Shown here: positions 42,658 through 51,878 of the stretch, piece after piece
Position numbering within the stretch: position 1 is the stretch's first letter
Layout: each line of letters opens with the position of its first letter
Translations under genes and position numbers: made by a program
Notes under the pieces: generated by a model
Told to the model about the DNA's origin: nothing
Seen by the model: the letters and a program-made list of their open reading frames with translations, nothing else
Databases searched by the model: none
From: Pseudomonas rustica
GTDB lineage: Bacteria; Pseudomonadota; Gammaproteobacteria; Pseudomonadales; Pseudomonadaceae
Direction of reading: 5' to 3'
NCBI RefSeq assembly: GCF_018336155.1
Contig: NZ_JAGYHF010000007.1
Location: forward strand, 248,001-312,000
Length of the DNA stretch: 64,000 bases

Positions 42658-43761
42658 TCACTTTTTGGTGGTATCGGTCGCCGCGACTTTCTTGTCGGTG
42701 GTCGACGCTTTGGCTGGCGTGGTTTTCTTCGCCGGTGCCTTGGCCGGGGCTTTTTTCGCCGGAGCCTTGGCAGCGGCTTTTTTCGCCGGGGCTTTTTTGG
42801 TGGCCGGTACAGCGGCTTTCTTCGCGGCCGGAGCCGGAGTTACCGGTTTAGCCACTGGCTTGACGTCTTGCGCCGCCACCATGGTGACGGGTTTCGGTGC
42901 TGGCATGTTGTACTTGCTCAGCAGGGCAACCATGGTGTTTTGCGGCGTCACCAGCATCTCGACTCGACGGTTCAGGGCGCGACCTTCAACGCTGTCGTTG
43001 GCCGCACGCGGTGCTTCGGAACCCATGCCGCGCAGCATCAGACGATCACGCTGCAAACCGCTGAGGCGGAAAATCGCCGCGATGGCTTGTGCACGTTCCT
43101 GGCTCAGTTTGACGTTGGCTGGCGCGGAACCACTGGTGTCGCTGTGACCGAGTACCAGCACAGCGGTTTTCGGATCAGCTTCGAGGATTTTAGCCACGCG
43201 AGTGAACGGGCCAAGGGTGACTGGCAACAGCATTGCCGGGCGATCCGGGTTGAACGAACCTTCTACCGGTGCGGTAACGACCAAGACGTTTTCACGGCGC
43301 TCAAGTTGCAGGTTGCTGTCCTTGACCGCTTCACGCAGGCGCGGCTCGTAATCGTCGAGCCAGGCTTGGGTTACTTTCGGATCTGGCATCGGCACGGCTT
43401 TAGGGGTTTGATCGTCCTTGGCGCCGAACGGCCACCACCATTTAGCGCCCGAATCGGCATCAGCCTTGGCCACGGCGACCGGTTTTTTCGCTTCAGGCGC
43501 GACTTCGGCCTTCATGTCAGCCTTGACGGCTTCGTCATCGGAACCGAACGGCCAGTACCAAGGGTTGCTGCTTTCAGACTTGGCAACCGGCGCGGTTGCG
43601 GCAGGTTTCAACGGGGCTGGAGCAGGCTCTTTGGCCGCGACTTTTTCGGAGGAACCGAACGGCCACCAAGTGCTGGTGCCTTCCGCATCGTTTTTTGGGG
43701 TCTGTGCGCAACCGGTGATCGCTACACACAGGGCCAGGGCGAGGGTCTTTTTAGATGACAT
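42658..43761 (-). CDS. OmpA-family lipoprotein with WPFG repeats and Lys/Ala tail
   Basis: 367 residues. Signal with lipobox ITGC (about 18). Then three spaced tryptophan motifs, STWWPFGSSE, NPWYWPFGSDD and AKWWWPFGAKDD (about residues 31, 67 and 107), an OmpA-like peptidoglycan-binding domain (about 190-285; LGHSDTSGSAPANVKLSQER, NRRVEML) and a histone-H1-like tail rich in KKAPAKKAAAK repeats (about 315-360). Probably anchors envelope to peptidoglycan. The Trp motifs and basic tail are unusual for the family. Situated just upstream of pdxH on the same strand. Confidence 0.85.
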   Translation of the reverse strand: MSSKKTLALALCVAITGCAQTPKNDAEGTSTWWPFGSSEKVAAKEPAPAPLKPAATAPVAKSESSNPWYWPFGSDDEAVKADMKAEVAPEAKKPVAVAKADADSGAKWWWPFGAKDDQTPKAVPMPDPKVTQAWLDDYEPRLREAVKDSNLQLERRENVLVVTAPVEGSFNPDRPAMLLPVTLGPFTRVAKILEADPKTAVLVLGHSDTSGSAPANVKLSQERAQAIAAIFRLSGLQRDRLMLRGMGSEAPRAANDSVEGRALNRRVEMLVTPQNTMVALLSKYNMPAPKPVTMVAAQDVKPVAKPVTPAPAAKKAAVPATKKAPAKKAAAKAPAKKAPAKAPAKKTTPAKASTTDKKVAATDTTKK

Positions 43762-43874
43762 TGAAAATCCACAAAATAAAGTAATGAAAAATCAGAGCAC
43801 TTTCGCCCGGATAAACTGTCGCTTTGAATCGAAAAACTGCACGAGGTTCCGATGCAGAGACCTCGGGTGTTGCT

Positions 43875-45026
43875 TTATAGACAAGTGGCAAGTACCCGCG
43901 CGAGCTTCTGCGCGCGCGGATCCATCAAAACGTAAGGCCCAAGGGTATTTGTCACAAAACCAAACGCGACATCGTGCTCAGGGTCAGCAAAACCGATCGA
44001 TCCGCCCGCGCCCGGATGGCCGAACGCCCGTGGGCCGAGGCCGTAGGTGGCGTTAGGCACATCGGGTTGGTCGAGCATGCAGCCCAGACCAAAACGGGTG
44101 CGGGTCAGCAGGGTTTTATCTTCGCCGAGGCTGTGTTCGCGGGTCAGCTCTTCGAGCATTTCGCTTTCCAGCAGGCTGCCGTCGAGCAACCCGGCATAGA
44201 AGCCGGCGAGGCTGCGCGCATTGCCGTGACCATTGGCCGCCGGTTGCTGCATGCGTCGCCATTCCGGTTTGTTGGTGCTGGTGAGCACCGACGGCGGATT
44301 GGTGAAGGCGCGGGTGCTCATGGCGGTCGGTTCGCGCATGGTCACTTGCAGCAGACGTTGCGCGGCGGCATCGCCGGGATTGCCTTTGCCGCGCGCAATA
44401 TGCGCCACGCGATGGAATTCTTCGTCAGCCAGGCCAACGTGGAAATCCAGCCCCAACGGCTTGGCGACCCGGGCAACAATCGATTCGCCCGGGCCGCGAC
44501 CGTCGGCACGTCGCAGCAATTCGCCGATCAGCCAGCCATAAGTGATTGCCGCGTAACCGTGGCCAGTACCCGGCGTCCACCATGGCGTTTCCGCCGCGAG
44601 GGCGTCGACCATGGTTTGCCAGTCGTACAGGGCTTCCGGCGCCAGCAATTCACGCAGCGCCGGCAGACCGGCCTGGTGGCAGAGCAATTGGCGCAGGGTG
44701 ATGGATTCTTTGCCGGCGGCGGCAAATTCCGGCCAGTAGCGTGCGACCGGCACATCGAGTTGCAACTTGCCTTCGGCGACCAGTTGCAGCGCGGTGACGG
44801 CAGTGAAGGTTTTGGTGCAGGAGAACAGGTTGGCGATGGTGTCGCTGTGCCAGGCTTCGGCGCCGTCTTTGTCGGCGGTACCTGACCAGAGGTCGAGGAC
44901 GGTTTCTCCGCCGACCTGAATGCACAAGGCTGCGCCGCGTTCCTGGGGATCGTCGAACAGCGCGGCGAAAGCATCGCGCACCGCTTCGAATTGAAGCTCG
45001 TAATGTCCCTGAATCTGCACCCGCAA
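43875..45026 (-). CDS. Serine beta-lactamase-fold hydrolase (EstB-like)
   Basis: 383 residues of the class C beta-lactamase/esterase family. The nucleophile motif is LFSCTKTFTAV (SxxK, about 69), followed by GHGYAAITYGWLIGEL (the tyrosine motif) and HPGAGGSIGFADPE near the C terminus in place of KTG. No signal peptide, so cytoplasmic. The architecture suggests an esterase such as EstB rather than an antibiotic-resistance enzyme. Monocistronic. Confidence 0.85.
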   Translation of the reverse strand: MRVQIQGHYELQFEAVRDAFAALFDDPQERGAALCIQVGGETVLDLWSGTADKDGAEAWHSDTIANLFSCTKTFTAVTALQLVAEGKLQLDVPVARYWPEFAAAGKESITLRQLLCHQAGLPALRELLAPEALYDWQTMVDALAAETPWWTPGTGHGYAAITYGWLIGELLRRADGRGPGESIVARVAKPLGLDFHVGLADEEFHRVAHIARGKGNPGDAAAQRLLQVTMREPTAMSTRAFTNPPSVLTSTNKPEWRRMQQPAANGHGNARSLAGFYAGLLDGSLLESEMLEELTREHSLGEDKTLLTRTRFGLGCMLDQPDVPNATYGLGPRAFGHPGAGGSIGFADPEHDVAFGFVTNTLGPYVLMDPRAQKLARVLATCL

Positions 45027-45140
45027 CTCCCCCGCGAAAACGCTCTACAAAGTGGCCCGCATTGTTCCAGCCCTTGAGGGATTTGGGAACAGCTGCGGGC
45101 TAGACGGTTATTTCAGATTTTGGGTTGAGGCGACTGACGC

Positions 45141-45218
45141 CTTCGCGAGCAAGCCCGCTCCCACAGGGGATCTCGATAGCACCAAAGATCCCCTGTGGGA
45201 GCGGGCTTGCTCGCGAAG
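45141..45218. repeat. REP pair (TTCGCGAGCAAGC family)
   Basis: Perfect arms TTCGCGAGCAAGCCCGCTCC and complement, with an inner CAGGGGATC/GATCCCCTG pairing. Confidence 0.88.
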
Positions 45219-45240
45219 AACGATAACGCGGTATCACGCC

Positions 45241-47712
45241 TTAATGACCATTCCCCGAATGCCCACCCGCATGCCCTGCCCCGGCGCCCTTGCCGGCCTC
45301 GCCTTTGCGGCCACCTTCAGCTTCATGCACCGGCGCTTTCTGCGCCTGCTGACCCAACTGATCCATCGCCTGCAAATTGCTCTTGCGCACGGTTTCAACA
45401 AAGCCCTGATACGGCAGATCCGTCACGCCCACCAGACCAAAGTGGCCATTCTCGCCATCGAGCAGACGCCCGGTCACCGGTTGATCCAGATACTGGAACC
45501 AATGCACGCCGACGATCGACGGTTCACTCAGCGCTTGTTTGAGGAAATTGGCATATGCCGGCCCGCGATCTTCTTCCTTGCTCAGTTGCGTCACGCCGCC
45601 CCAGAACGGGCCGCGATCAGCCGAGCCAAAGTTGAATTCGGTAATTAGCACCGGTTTGTCCAACGCCCCCAGCGCGGCAAAGTCATAGCCATCCTGCGGC
45701 TTGAGCGTGTACATGTTGAAGCTCAGCACATCGCAATACTGCGCGCAGGACGCCACGGCTTCCGGGGTGCTGGTGGCGAAGCGACCGCCCAACAGCATCT
45801 GGTTGGGCGCGTGCCATTTCAGCGAATCAGAGATGGTCTTGAAGTAGGTGTCGGCGAAGACTTTCTGGAAATATTTGAAGTCGGCCTCGATTTCCGGGTG
45901 CTCGGGGTTCGGCAGCGGCGGCACGAACCCCGGGTCTTCCATCAATTCCCACGCTGGCAGATCAATGCCCCACGCCTTCGACAGGCCCGCCTGATTGCGA
46001 TACTTGTCGCGCAATTGCTTGAGGAATGCGCGTTTGGCCGGCACGTCGGTGGTCATTTTCAACGTACCGTAGGCCAGCGCGTAACGGGATTTCGCATCGT
46101 CGCCCGGGCCGGCCCAAGCCAGTTCGTTGTCGGCGTAGTAGCCGATCAGCCATGGATCGTCGCGGTGATCGCGAGCAGCGATGGCCACGGCACGCTCGGT
46201 GGCCATGGCGAAACGCGGGTCGAACGGATCGGGCATGCCGCCCCACCAGTCGCTGCCGGTGCTGATGCTGGTGTAATCGCCGACGATCGACAGCGGCAAG
46301 GTGTACGGCACGCGCTCGGCGTCACTCAGCGAATCGGCACTCCAGTTGCCGACCGTGTTGAAGCCCCAGGCTTGCAGGCGATCGAGCGTGTGGTTGGCCC
46401 ACTGTTGCTCATCAATAGTTGCTTTGCACGGCGCGGCAGCCTTTTCCGTGGCCACTTGCACGGTTTCAGTCTTGGCCGCTTCGGCGACGCCGGACTTCGG
46501 CTCTGCCGGCACAGCGGCAGGTTCTGCGGCTTTGGCGGCGGCGGTTTCAGTGGCTTCAGCCTTCGCCGCAGCAGCGACGCCGGATTTGCCCTCGCTGTCC
46601 GCTTTGCACGGTTCGCCGTACACACGCTGCAAGTTGGCGCCGTAGAAATCGTACCAGCGGCCATTGCCGTAGCCACGACCTTGATCAACACCATTGCCGC
46701 CACGGTTGTCGCCTTCACCAAAGTGACTGGCCAACGGCTCATCCGGTTTCGGCAAGGATTCGAACATGAACTCGCGACCTGCCACGTACGTCTGGCTGAC
46801 GTCGGGGCTGACGGTGTTGACGCCGAGGGAGTAGAACGGATGCCCCTCAGGCGTGACCAGATACCAACGACCGTCGCGTTTTTCGGTGCGGAAGAAGCCG
46901 CTGGCCTTGAACGCCGGGCCTTTGTTCCAGCCACCAAACTTGTCCAGCGAGGACTTCTCGCGCTCGGCCAGCCAGGTTTTCAGCTGTTGCTGTTCCTTGG
47001 CGGCAGCGGATTTCAGTTGTTCGTCGTTGGCGATTTTTTCCGGCCATTTGCTGCGAGTCGATTGCCCATAAGCGTCGACCAGATTGCCGTACACCGCTTG
47101 GCTGACCAACTCGCCGTCCTGCACGCCGAAACGCTCAAGCAGCAAGCTCTGCGCGACTTTCGGCTGATCCATCGACAGACTCACCGATACCACTTGGCTG
47201 CGATCAATCTCACCGCTGCTCGCGGCCAGCAAAATGCGCTGACCGTCGACGGTCATCGGCATCGGCGGCCCGGCTTTCATGCCCTGGCTCAGCGGCGTCG
47301 ACGCCACCAGCGGCACCAGCAAGGTCTGCGCAGGGCCGGCCGGCAGGTCGACGCGGCTGACCAGTGTGCGGCCGTCATTGCTCTGTATTTGCACATAGAC
47401 CGTCACGGCCCAGTTCATCGCGCTCTGCAGACGCAGGCTCATCATGCCCGACTGCGACCAGTCCCAAGCACCGGTCTGCGGGGTCAGACGCAGGGTCGGA
47501 CGGGCCACCGGGTTGAACGTCACCCGGCGCAGCACTTCGCCTTCTGCGGTTTGCTCAGCGTTGGCTTGCGGCAGATCGGCGTTTTCGGTGGTGACTTTGA
47601 CCACGTCCGCCGGGCGGACAAAGTTGAACAGGGTCTGCTGACCGGCAGGCGCTGCCATCAGAGGGGCAGCGAAGATCAAGGCGAAAACGGCAGGCAGCGA
47701 ACGGCGGATCAT
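45241..47712 (-). CDS. Secreted agarase-like glycoside hydrolase
   Basis: 823 residues with signal peptide MIRRSLPAVFALIFAAPLMA. A beta-sandwich region (about 25-200) precedes a TIM-barrel with likely acid/base in YYADNELAW (Glu530) and nucleophile in LITEFNFG (Glu692), as in GH42/GH50-type enzymes; such Pseudomonas proteins are often called beta-agarase. The true substrate is unknown, an exopolysaccharide being plausible. Inside the barrel (about 366-430) is an Ala/Lys/Glu-rich insert between two PCKA motifs. The C terminus is Gly/His-rich. The ATG at 47712 opens the signal peptide. Confidence 0.8.
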   Translation of the reverse strand: MIRRSLPAVFALIFAAPLMAAPAGQQTLFNFVRPADVVKVTTENADLPQANAEQTAEGEVLRRVTFNPVARPTLRLTPQTGAWDWSQSGMMSLRLQSAMNWAVTVYVQIQSNDGRTLVSRVDLPAGPAQTLLVPLVASTPLSQGMKAGPPMPMTVDGQRILLAASSGEIDRSQVVSVSLSMDQPKVAQSLLLERFGVQDGELVSQAVYGNLVDAYGQSTRSKWPEKIANDEQLKSAAAKEQQQLKTWLAEREKSSLDKFGGWNKGPAFKASGFFRTEKRDGRWYLVTPEGHPFYSLGVNTVSPDVSQTYVAGREFMFESLPKPDEPLASHFGEGDNRGGNGVDQGRGYGNGRWYDFYGANLQRVYGEPCKADSEGKSGVAAAAKAEATETAAAKAAEPAAVPAEPKSGVAEAAKTETVQVATEKAAAPCKATIDEQQWANHTLDRLQAWGFNTVGNWSADSLSDAERVPYTLPLSIVGDYTSISTGSDWWGGMPDPFDPRFAMATERAVAIAARDHRDDPWLIGYYADNELAWAGPGDDAKSRYALAYGTLKMTTDVPAKRAFLKQLRDKYRNQAGLSKAWGIDLPAWELMEDPGFVPPLPNPEHPEIEADFKYFQKVFADTYFKTISDSLKWHAPNQMLLGGRFATSTPEAVASCAQYCDVLSFNMYTLKPQDGYDFAALGALDKPVLITEFNFGSADRGPFWGGVTQLSKEEDRGPAYANFLKQALSEPSIVGVHWFQYLDQPVTGRLLDGENGHFGLVGVTDLPYQGFVETVRKSNLQAMDQLGQQAQKAPVHEAEGGRKGEAGKGAGAGHAGGHSGNGH

Positions 47713-47807
47713 AAGAACGGAGTTCTCCCTAACGACCAATAATGGCCAATGGAAAAGCGATGGCAGAGAGATAGACAACACGGCGGGCAAAACTGCCCAC
47801 CGATGTC

Positions 47808-49952
47808 TCAGGATATTTCACGACGGAAGGGCGGCAACGCATTGAGGATCGCCTTGCCGTAGCGCTGGGTGACCAGGCGCCGATCCAGCAAGGTGATGGT
47901 GCCGCGGTCTTCCTCGGTACGCAGCAGACGACCGCAGGCCTGAACCAGTTTCAACGAGGCGTCGGGCACCGAGATTTCCATGAACGGATTGCCGCCACGG
48001 GCTTCGATCCATTCCGACAGCGCCGCTTCGACCGGATCGTCCGGCACCGAGAACGGAATCTTGGCGATGACCACGTGCTCGCAGTAAGCACCCGGCAAGT
48101 CGACGCCTTCGGCAAAACTGGCGAGACCGAACAGCACGCTGGAATCACCGCCATCGACGCGCGCCTTGTGCTTATTCAGGGTTTCCTGTTTCGACAGGTT
48201 GCCTTGAATGAACACTTGCTTGCGCCAGTCGCGGTCGAGGCCATCGAACACGTCCTGCATCTGTTTGCGCGAGGAGAACAGCACCAGCGTGCCGCGCGAG
48301 CCTTCGACCAGATCCGGCAGATCACGAATGATCGCGGCGGTGTGCGCGGGAGCATCACGCGGATCGGCTTTCAGATCCGGCACTCGCAGCACGCCGGCAT
48401 CGGCGTGATGGAACGGGCTCGGCACCACGGCGGTGACGGCTTTTTTCGGCAAACCGGCGCGCATGCGGAAGCGGTCGAACGTGCCCAGCGCGGTCAGGGT
48501 TGCGGACGTAACGAGGCAACCGTAGGCGACGTTCCACAGGCTGCGGCGCAAGGTTTCGGCGGCCAGAATCGGGCTGGCGTTGACCTCGATGTCGAACAGC
48601 GAACCGCTTTCAGCCAAGGTCAGCCAACGCGCCATCGGCGGGCTGTCTTCCGGGTCTTCGGCGGTGAAGGCTGTCCACAATTCCCAGTTGCCGGAGGCGC
48701 GGGACAACAGGCTGCCGAACAGCGGATACCACTCTTCCGCCTGATTGCTGGCGATACCAATGTTGACCTCGCCGTCCATGCCTTCCTTGAGCAGGTCGGT
48801 CAGACGCGTGAACAGATCATTAAGGCGCGAGAAGCCTTTCTTCAGCTCGATGCCCATTTCGCGCATGTGTTCAGGAATCACCCCGGCAACGAACCGATGG
48901 CGCGGCCTTTCACGGCCCTCGACGTCTTCGCCGGGTTTAAAATCGGCGACCTGTTCGCAGGCGCTGAACATGAACTGCTGCTGCGCCTTGATCTCCCGCG
49001 CCAGCTCAGGCACTTGCTCGATCAACTTGCCGAGATCGCCCGGCAGCGGATGCTGGGCGAGCAGTTTGGTGAGGTTCTTGGCGGTGGTTTCCAGCCAGTC
49101 GGCGGTGGAACGCAGACGCGTGTAATGGGCGAAGTGGCCGATGGCCTTGTCCGGCAGGTGGTGACCTTCGTCGAACACGTAAATGGTGTCACGCGGATCG
49201 GGAAGCACCGCGCCGCCGCCCAATGCCAGGTCAGCCAACACCATGTCGTGGTTGGTGACGATCACGTCGACCTTGCCCATGCCTTCGCGGGCCTTATAGA
49301 AGGCGCACTGGCCGAAGTTCGGGCAATGACGGTTGGTGCACTGACTGTGATCGGTGGTCAGACGCGCCCAATCGGCATCTTCCAGCGCATTCGGCCAGCT
49401 GTCGCGGTCGCCGTCCCATTTATTGCCGGCGAGTTTCTCGATCATGCTGGTGAACAGCTTCTGACTGGCCTCGTCGACCTCGATCTTGAAGCCTTCTTCT
49501 TCGAACAGCTGGGCAGTGGCGGTTTGCGCGTGGCCTTCCTGCAAGAGCATGTCGAGTTTGGACAGGCACATGTAGCGGCCACGGCCCTTGGCCAGTGCGA
49601 AAGTGAAATTCAGCCCGCTGTTGCGCATCAGGTCGGGCAAATCCTTGTAGACGATCTGCTCTTGCAGCGCGACGGTCGCCGTGGCGATGACCAGACGCTT
49701 GCCGGCGGCTTTGGCCGTGGGGATCGCCGCCATGCTGTAGGCCACGGTCTTGCCGGTACCGGTGCCGGCTTCCACCGCAACAATTGCGGGGTCGCCACTG
49801 CGCCGGCCTTCGTCGTCGGTGTCGATATCCCCGAGGACTTTGGCGATTTCAGCGATCATCAGGCGCTGGCCGTAACGCGGCTTGAGGCTCTTGGCTTCAA
49901 GAAAACGCGAGTAGGCGCCCTGGATCGTGGTTTTGAGTTCAGTGCTGATCAT
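47808..49952 (-). CDS. dinG: ATP-dependent DNA helicase DinG
   Basis: Fe-S superfamily 2 helicase (5'-3'), 714 residues. Walker A is VEAGTGTGKTVAYS (about 60), the Fe-S cysteines are in GRYMCLSK, QCTNRHCPNFGQC (about 130-220), the DEAH-type box is VFDEGHHLPD (about 250), and motif VI QACGRLLRTEEDRGTIT lies near the end. It resolves R-loops and DNA structures in the known family. A LexA-like box just upstream suggests SOS control as in E. coli. Confidence 0.96.
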   Translation of the reverse strand: MISTELKTTIQGAYSRFLEAKSLKPRYGQRLMIAEIAKVLGDIDTDDEGRRSGDPAIVAVEAGTGTGKTVAYSMAAIPTAKAAGKRLVIATATVALQEQIVYKDLPDLMRNSGLNFTFALAKGRGRYMCLSKLDMLLQEGHAQTATAQLFEEEGFKIEVDEASQKLFTSMIEKLAGNKWDGDRDSWPNALEDADWARLTTDHSQCTNRHCPNFGQCAFYKAREGMGKVDVIVTNHDMVLADLALGGGAVLPDPRDTIYVFDEGHHLPDKAIGHFAHYTRLRSTADWLETTAKNLTKLLAQHPLPGDLGKLIEQVPELAREIKAQQQFMFSACEQVADFKPGEDVEGRERPRHRFVAGVIPEHMREMGIELKKGFSRLNDLFTRLTDLLKEGMDGEVNIGIASNQAEEWYPLFGSLLSRASGNWELWTAFTAEDPEDSPPMARWLTLAESGSLFDIEVNASPILAAETLRRSLWNVAYGCLVTSATLTALGTFDRFRMRAGLPKKAVTAVVPSPFHHADAGVLRVPDLKADPRDAPAHTAAIIRDLPDLVEGSRGTLVLFSSRKQMQDVFDGLDRDWRKQVFIQGNLSKQETLNKHKARVDGGDSSVLFGLASFAEGVDLPGAYCEHVVIAKIPFSVPDDPVEAALSEWIEARGGNPFMEISVPDASLKLVQACGRLLRTEEDRGTITLLDRRLVTQRYGKAILNALPPFRREIS

Positions 49953-49974
49953 TGAGTGTCGGGCGCAAAAAACG

Positions 49975-49990
49975 CTGGATAAATTTTCAG
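49975..49990. promoter_or_regulatory. Candidate LexA (SOS) box before dinG
   Basis: CTGGATAAATTTTCAG fits CTG-N10-CAG with an AT-rich centre, 23 bp upstream of the dinG start and between the divergent dinG and CopD-like genes. dinG is SOS-regulated in E. coli. Confidence 0.7.
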
Positions 49991-50051
49991 TGGTTTGGAT
50001 CGGCGGCTATCATACCCCGCGAATCGATCCTGCGCAGAACGGAGTAACCCA

Positions 50052-50510
50052 ATGACACTTTTTAGCCTCGTCTACCCCCTGCATGTCCTGTCCGCCCTGG
50101 TATGGGTCGGCGGCATGTTTTTCGCCTGGATGGTCTTGCGCCCCGCGACCGTGAAGGCCCTCGACGGCCCCGCCCGGCTGACCTTGTGGGTGGAAGTGTT
50201 TCAAGGTTTTTTCCGCTGGGTGTGGGTCGCGGTGATCCTGTTGCCGATTAGCGGCGTGGGCATGTTGCATCTGCAGCAGGTTGGGTTTGAGACCGCGCCG
50301 AAGTATGTGCAGGTGATGATCGGGTTGTACGTGGTGATGACGGCGCTGTTTATCCGCGCTCAAGGGCTGATGCTGCCGGAATTGCGCACGGCGGTGGACG
50401 CCAAGGACTGGCCGGCAGGTTCGGCGGTGCTGGGGCGGATTCGGCGGGTGGTGGGGATTAATTTGATTGTCGGGTTGGTGTTGGTGGCGATTGCGGCGGC
50501 GAGGCCGTGA
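50052..50510 (+). CDS. CopD-like integral membrane protein
   Basis: 152 residues with four hydrophobic helices. YPLHVLSALVWVGGMFFAWMVLRP at the start and RIRRVVGINLIVGLVLVAIA at the end fit the CopD/UPF0093-type family, linked to copper or heme handling. The ATG at 50052 has GGAG 8 nt upstream. Divergent from dinG. Its stop codon overlaps the first bases of a REP palindrome. Confidence 0.8.
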   Translation: MTLFSLVYPLHVLSALVWVGGMFFAWMVLRPATVKALDGPARLTLWVEVFQGFFRWVWVAVILLPISGVGMLHLQQVGFETAPKYVQVMIGLYVVMTALFIRAQGLMLPELRTAVDAKDWPAGSAVLGRIRRVVGINLIVGLVLVAIAAARP

Positions 50511-50610
50511 TCGTTCCCACGCTCTGCGTGGGAATGCCGCAAGGGACGCTCCGCGTCCAGTGACGCGGAGCGTCACGGGCTGTGTTCCCACGCAGAGCGT
50601 GGGAACAATC
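50509..50610. repeat. REP palindrome (GATCGTTCCCACGC family)
   Basis: Ends GATCGTTCCCACGCTCTGCG and complement with inner GACGCTCCGCGTC/GACGCGGAGCGTC. It begins within the stop codon of the preceding gene. Confidence 0.88.
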
Positions 50611-50641
50611 AGCCATGGATAGCGTGAGTCACCTCGGTCGG

Positions 50642-50677
50642 CTCCCTCTCCCGCCGGGAGAGGGCTGGGGTGAGGGT
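50642..50677. repeat. CCTCTCCC/GGGAGAGG repeat
   Basis: CCCTCTCCCgccGGGAGAGGG followed by CTGGGGTGAGGG, same family as copies near 10.3 and 60 kb. Just downstream of the Gly-rich gene's stop (minus strand). Confidence 0.8.
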
Positions 50678-50683
50678 CTGCTT

Positions 50684-51442
50684 TTACAGGCGCTGAATAG
50701 TCACAGCCCCCGCCGCACCCACCGGCCCAGGCTGTCCATCCGCCCCGGCCTTGCCATTTTTGCCGCCATCGGCGCGATACACCAGGCAGCCCTTGGACTT
50801 GCCGCCCTTGCCTGCCTTGCCGCCGACACCCGCCGGGCCACCGTTGCCACCGGTCACATTGACCTTGATCAGCTCAGCCGGAAACTCGCGCGGCACTTCC
50901 AGCCGCACCAGCGCACCCGGTGCCCCCGGTTGGCCGTCAGCGCCGTCACTGCCATCAAAGCCATGCCCGGCCGAACCATAAGTGCAGCCCGGATCCTCAC
51001 CGTTGCCGCCATCCAGACCGACAAACCCCGGCGCACCGGTGCCACCACGGGCATCGACCAACAGTTGCGGCGCGTTCAACGCTTTGAATTGCAGATTCAG
51101 ATTGCGCCCCGCGCGCGCGGCTTTTTCATAAGTACCAGGAGCACCGCGTGCGGTGATCTGGCTGCCTTCGCTGAGTTCAGCGCGCGCCACTTTCATCTCC
51201 AGCGCCTGTTCCGCCGGGACGATGGCGATGCGTGCTTCATGACCCAGACGCAATTCGCCCACGGTCAGTTCGGTCACGTTCGATGGAATCAGCAACGTGC
51301 CGTAATCAGCCACGTCCAGACGTTCAAGTTGCAAGGTGCTGGTGGTGTTGGGCAGGCGCATCAGCGAGTTGGTTTCAACCGTCACCACTTGGGCGCAGGC
51401 CAAAGGGCTGATGAATGCAGCGAGCAGGCAAAGTTTACGCAT
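50684..51442 (-). CDS. Secreted Gly-rich collagen-like protein
   Basis: 252 residues with a signal peptide (MRKLCLLAAFISPLACA). The first half is beta-rich; the second half (about 130-240) is packed with Gly-X-Y-like runs such as GGTGAPGFVGLDGGNGEDPG and GGKAGKGGKSKGC, and has a few Cys. It looks like an exported structural or adhesive protein; no known family is recognised. Its start overlaps the stop of the upstream DUF1145 gene by a few bases, implying coupled translation. Confidence 0.7.
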   Translation of the reverse strand: MRKLCLLAAFISPLACAQVVTVETNSLMRLPNTTSTLQLERLDVADYGTLLIPSNVTELTVGELRLGHEARIAIVPAEQALEMKVARAELSEGSQITARGAPGTYEKAARAGRNLNLQFKALNAPQLLVDARGGTGAPGFVGLDGGNGEDPGCTYGSAGHGFDGSDGADGQPGAPGALVRLEVPREFPAELIKVNVTGGNGGPAGVGGKAGKGGKSKGCLVYRADGGKNGKAGADGQPGPVGAAGAVTIQRL

Positions 51443-51716
51443 GGGAAGAAGCCTCCGGAGCGGCCGGGGCCGGGATGGTTTGCAGATGGAATACGCCGAA
51501 CAACAGGATGCGGCCACGGTCACGCCAAGGGTGTGGACGCCCCTTGAGGCTGCGATTGCACAGCAGCACTTCGAGCACGTGGATCAGCAACAACAGACCG
51601 CCAGCCAGATTGACCAGCAGGTGCAGCGGATGAACGAATGGCACCAGTTGATTGGCCAGCACCACGCAGCAGAACAGCAGGGTCAACAACCGCCCCAGCC
51701 CCCAGAACACTTTCAT
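51435..51716 (-). CDS. DUF1145-type membrane protein
   Basis: 93 residues. Two hydrophobic helices (LLTLLFCCVVLANQLVPFVH and LLVNLAGGLLLLIHVLEVLL) followed by CNRSLKGRPHPWRDRGRILLFG, matching the DUF1145 family. I start at the ATG at 51716, where MKVFWGLGRLLTLL begins; the open frame continues 33 codons further without support. Probably one transcript with the Gly-rich gene. Confidence 0.78.
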   Translation of the reverse strand: MKVFWGLGRLLTLLFCCVVLANQLVPFVHPLHLLVNLAGGLLLLIHVLEVLLCNRSLKGRPHPWRDRGRILLFGVFHLQTIPAPAAPEASSHA

Positions 51717-51878
51717 ACGCTCCCCCGTGTTGCGAATTATTCTTTGGACGCACAGTAACGGCTTCTGCGGGGGATAAGCCAGAGGGGAAAAGAAAAAATC
51801 CAGACAAGTCGCCAAATGGCCGCCGGGTCAACGATGATCGAAGCCCGGCGGCTCTAGCCTGCGCCCTACAGACGCGTC

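Noticed and set aside
45811..47742. 643-codon plus-strand open frame opposite the agarase-like gene
   Set aside because: The minus strand shows signal peptide, catalytic motifs and C-terminal tail; the plus frame has biased composition only.
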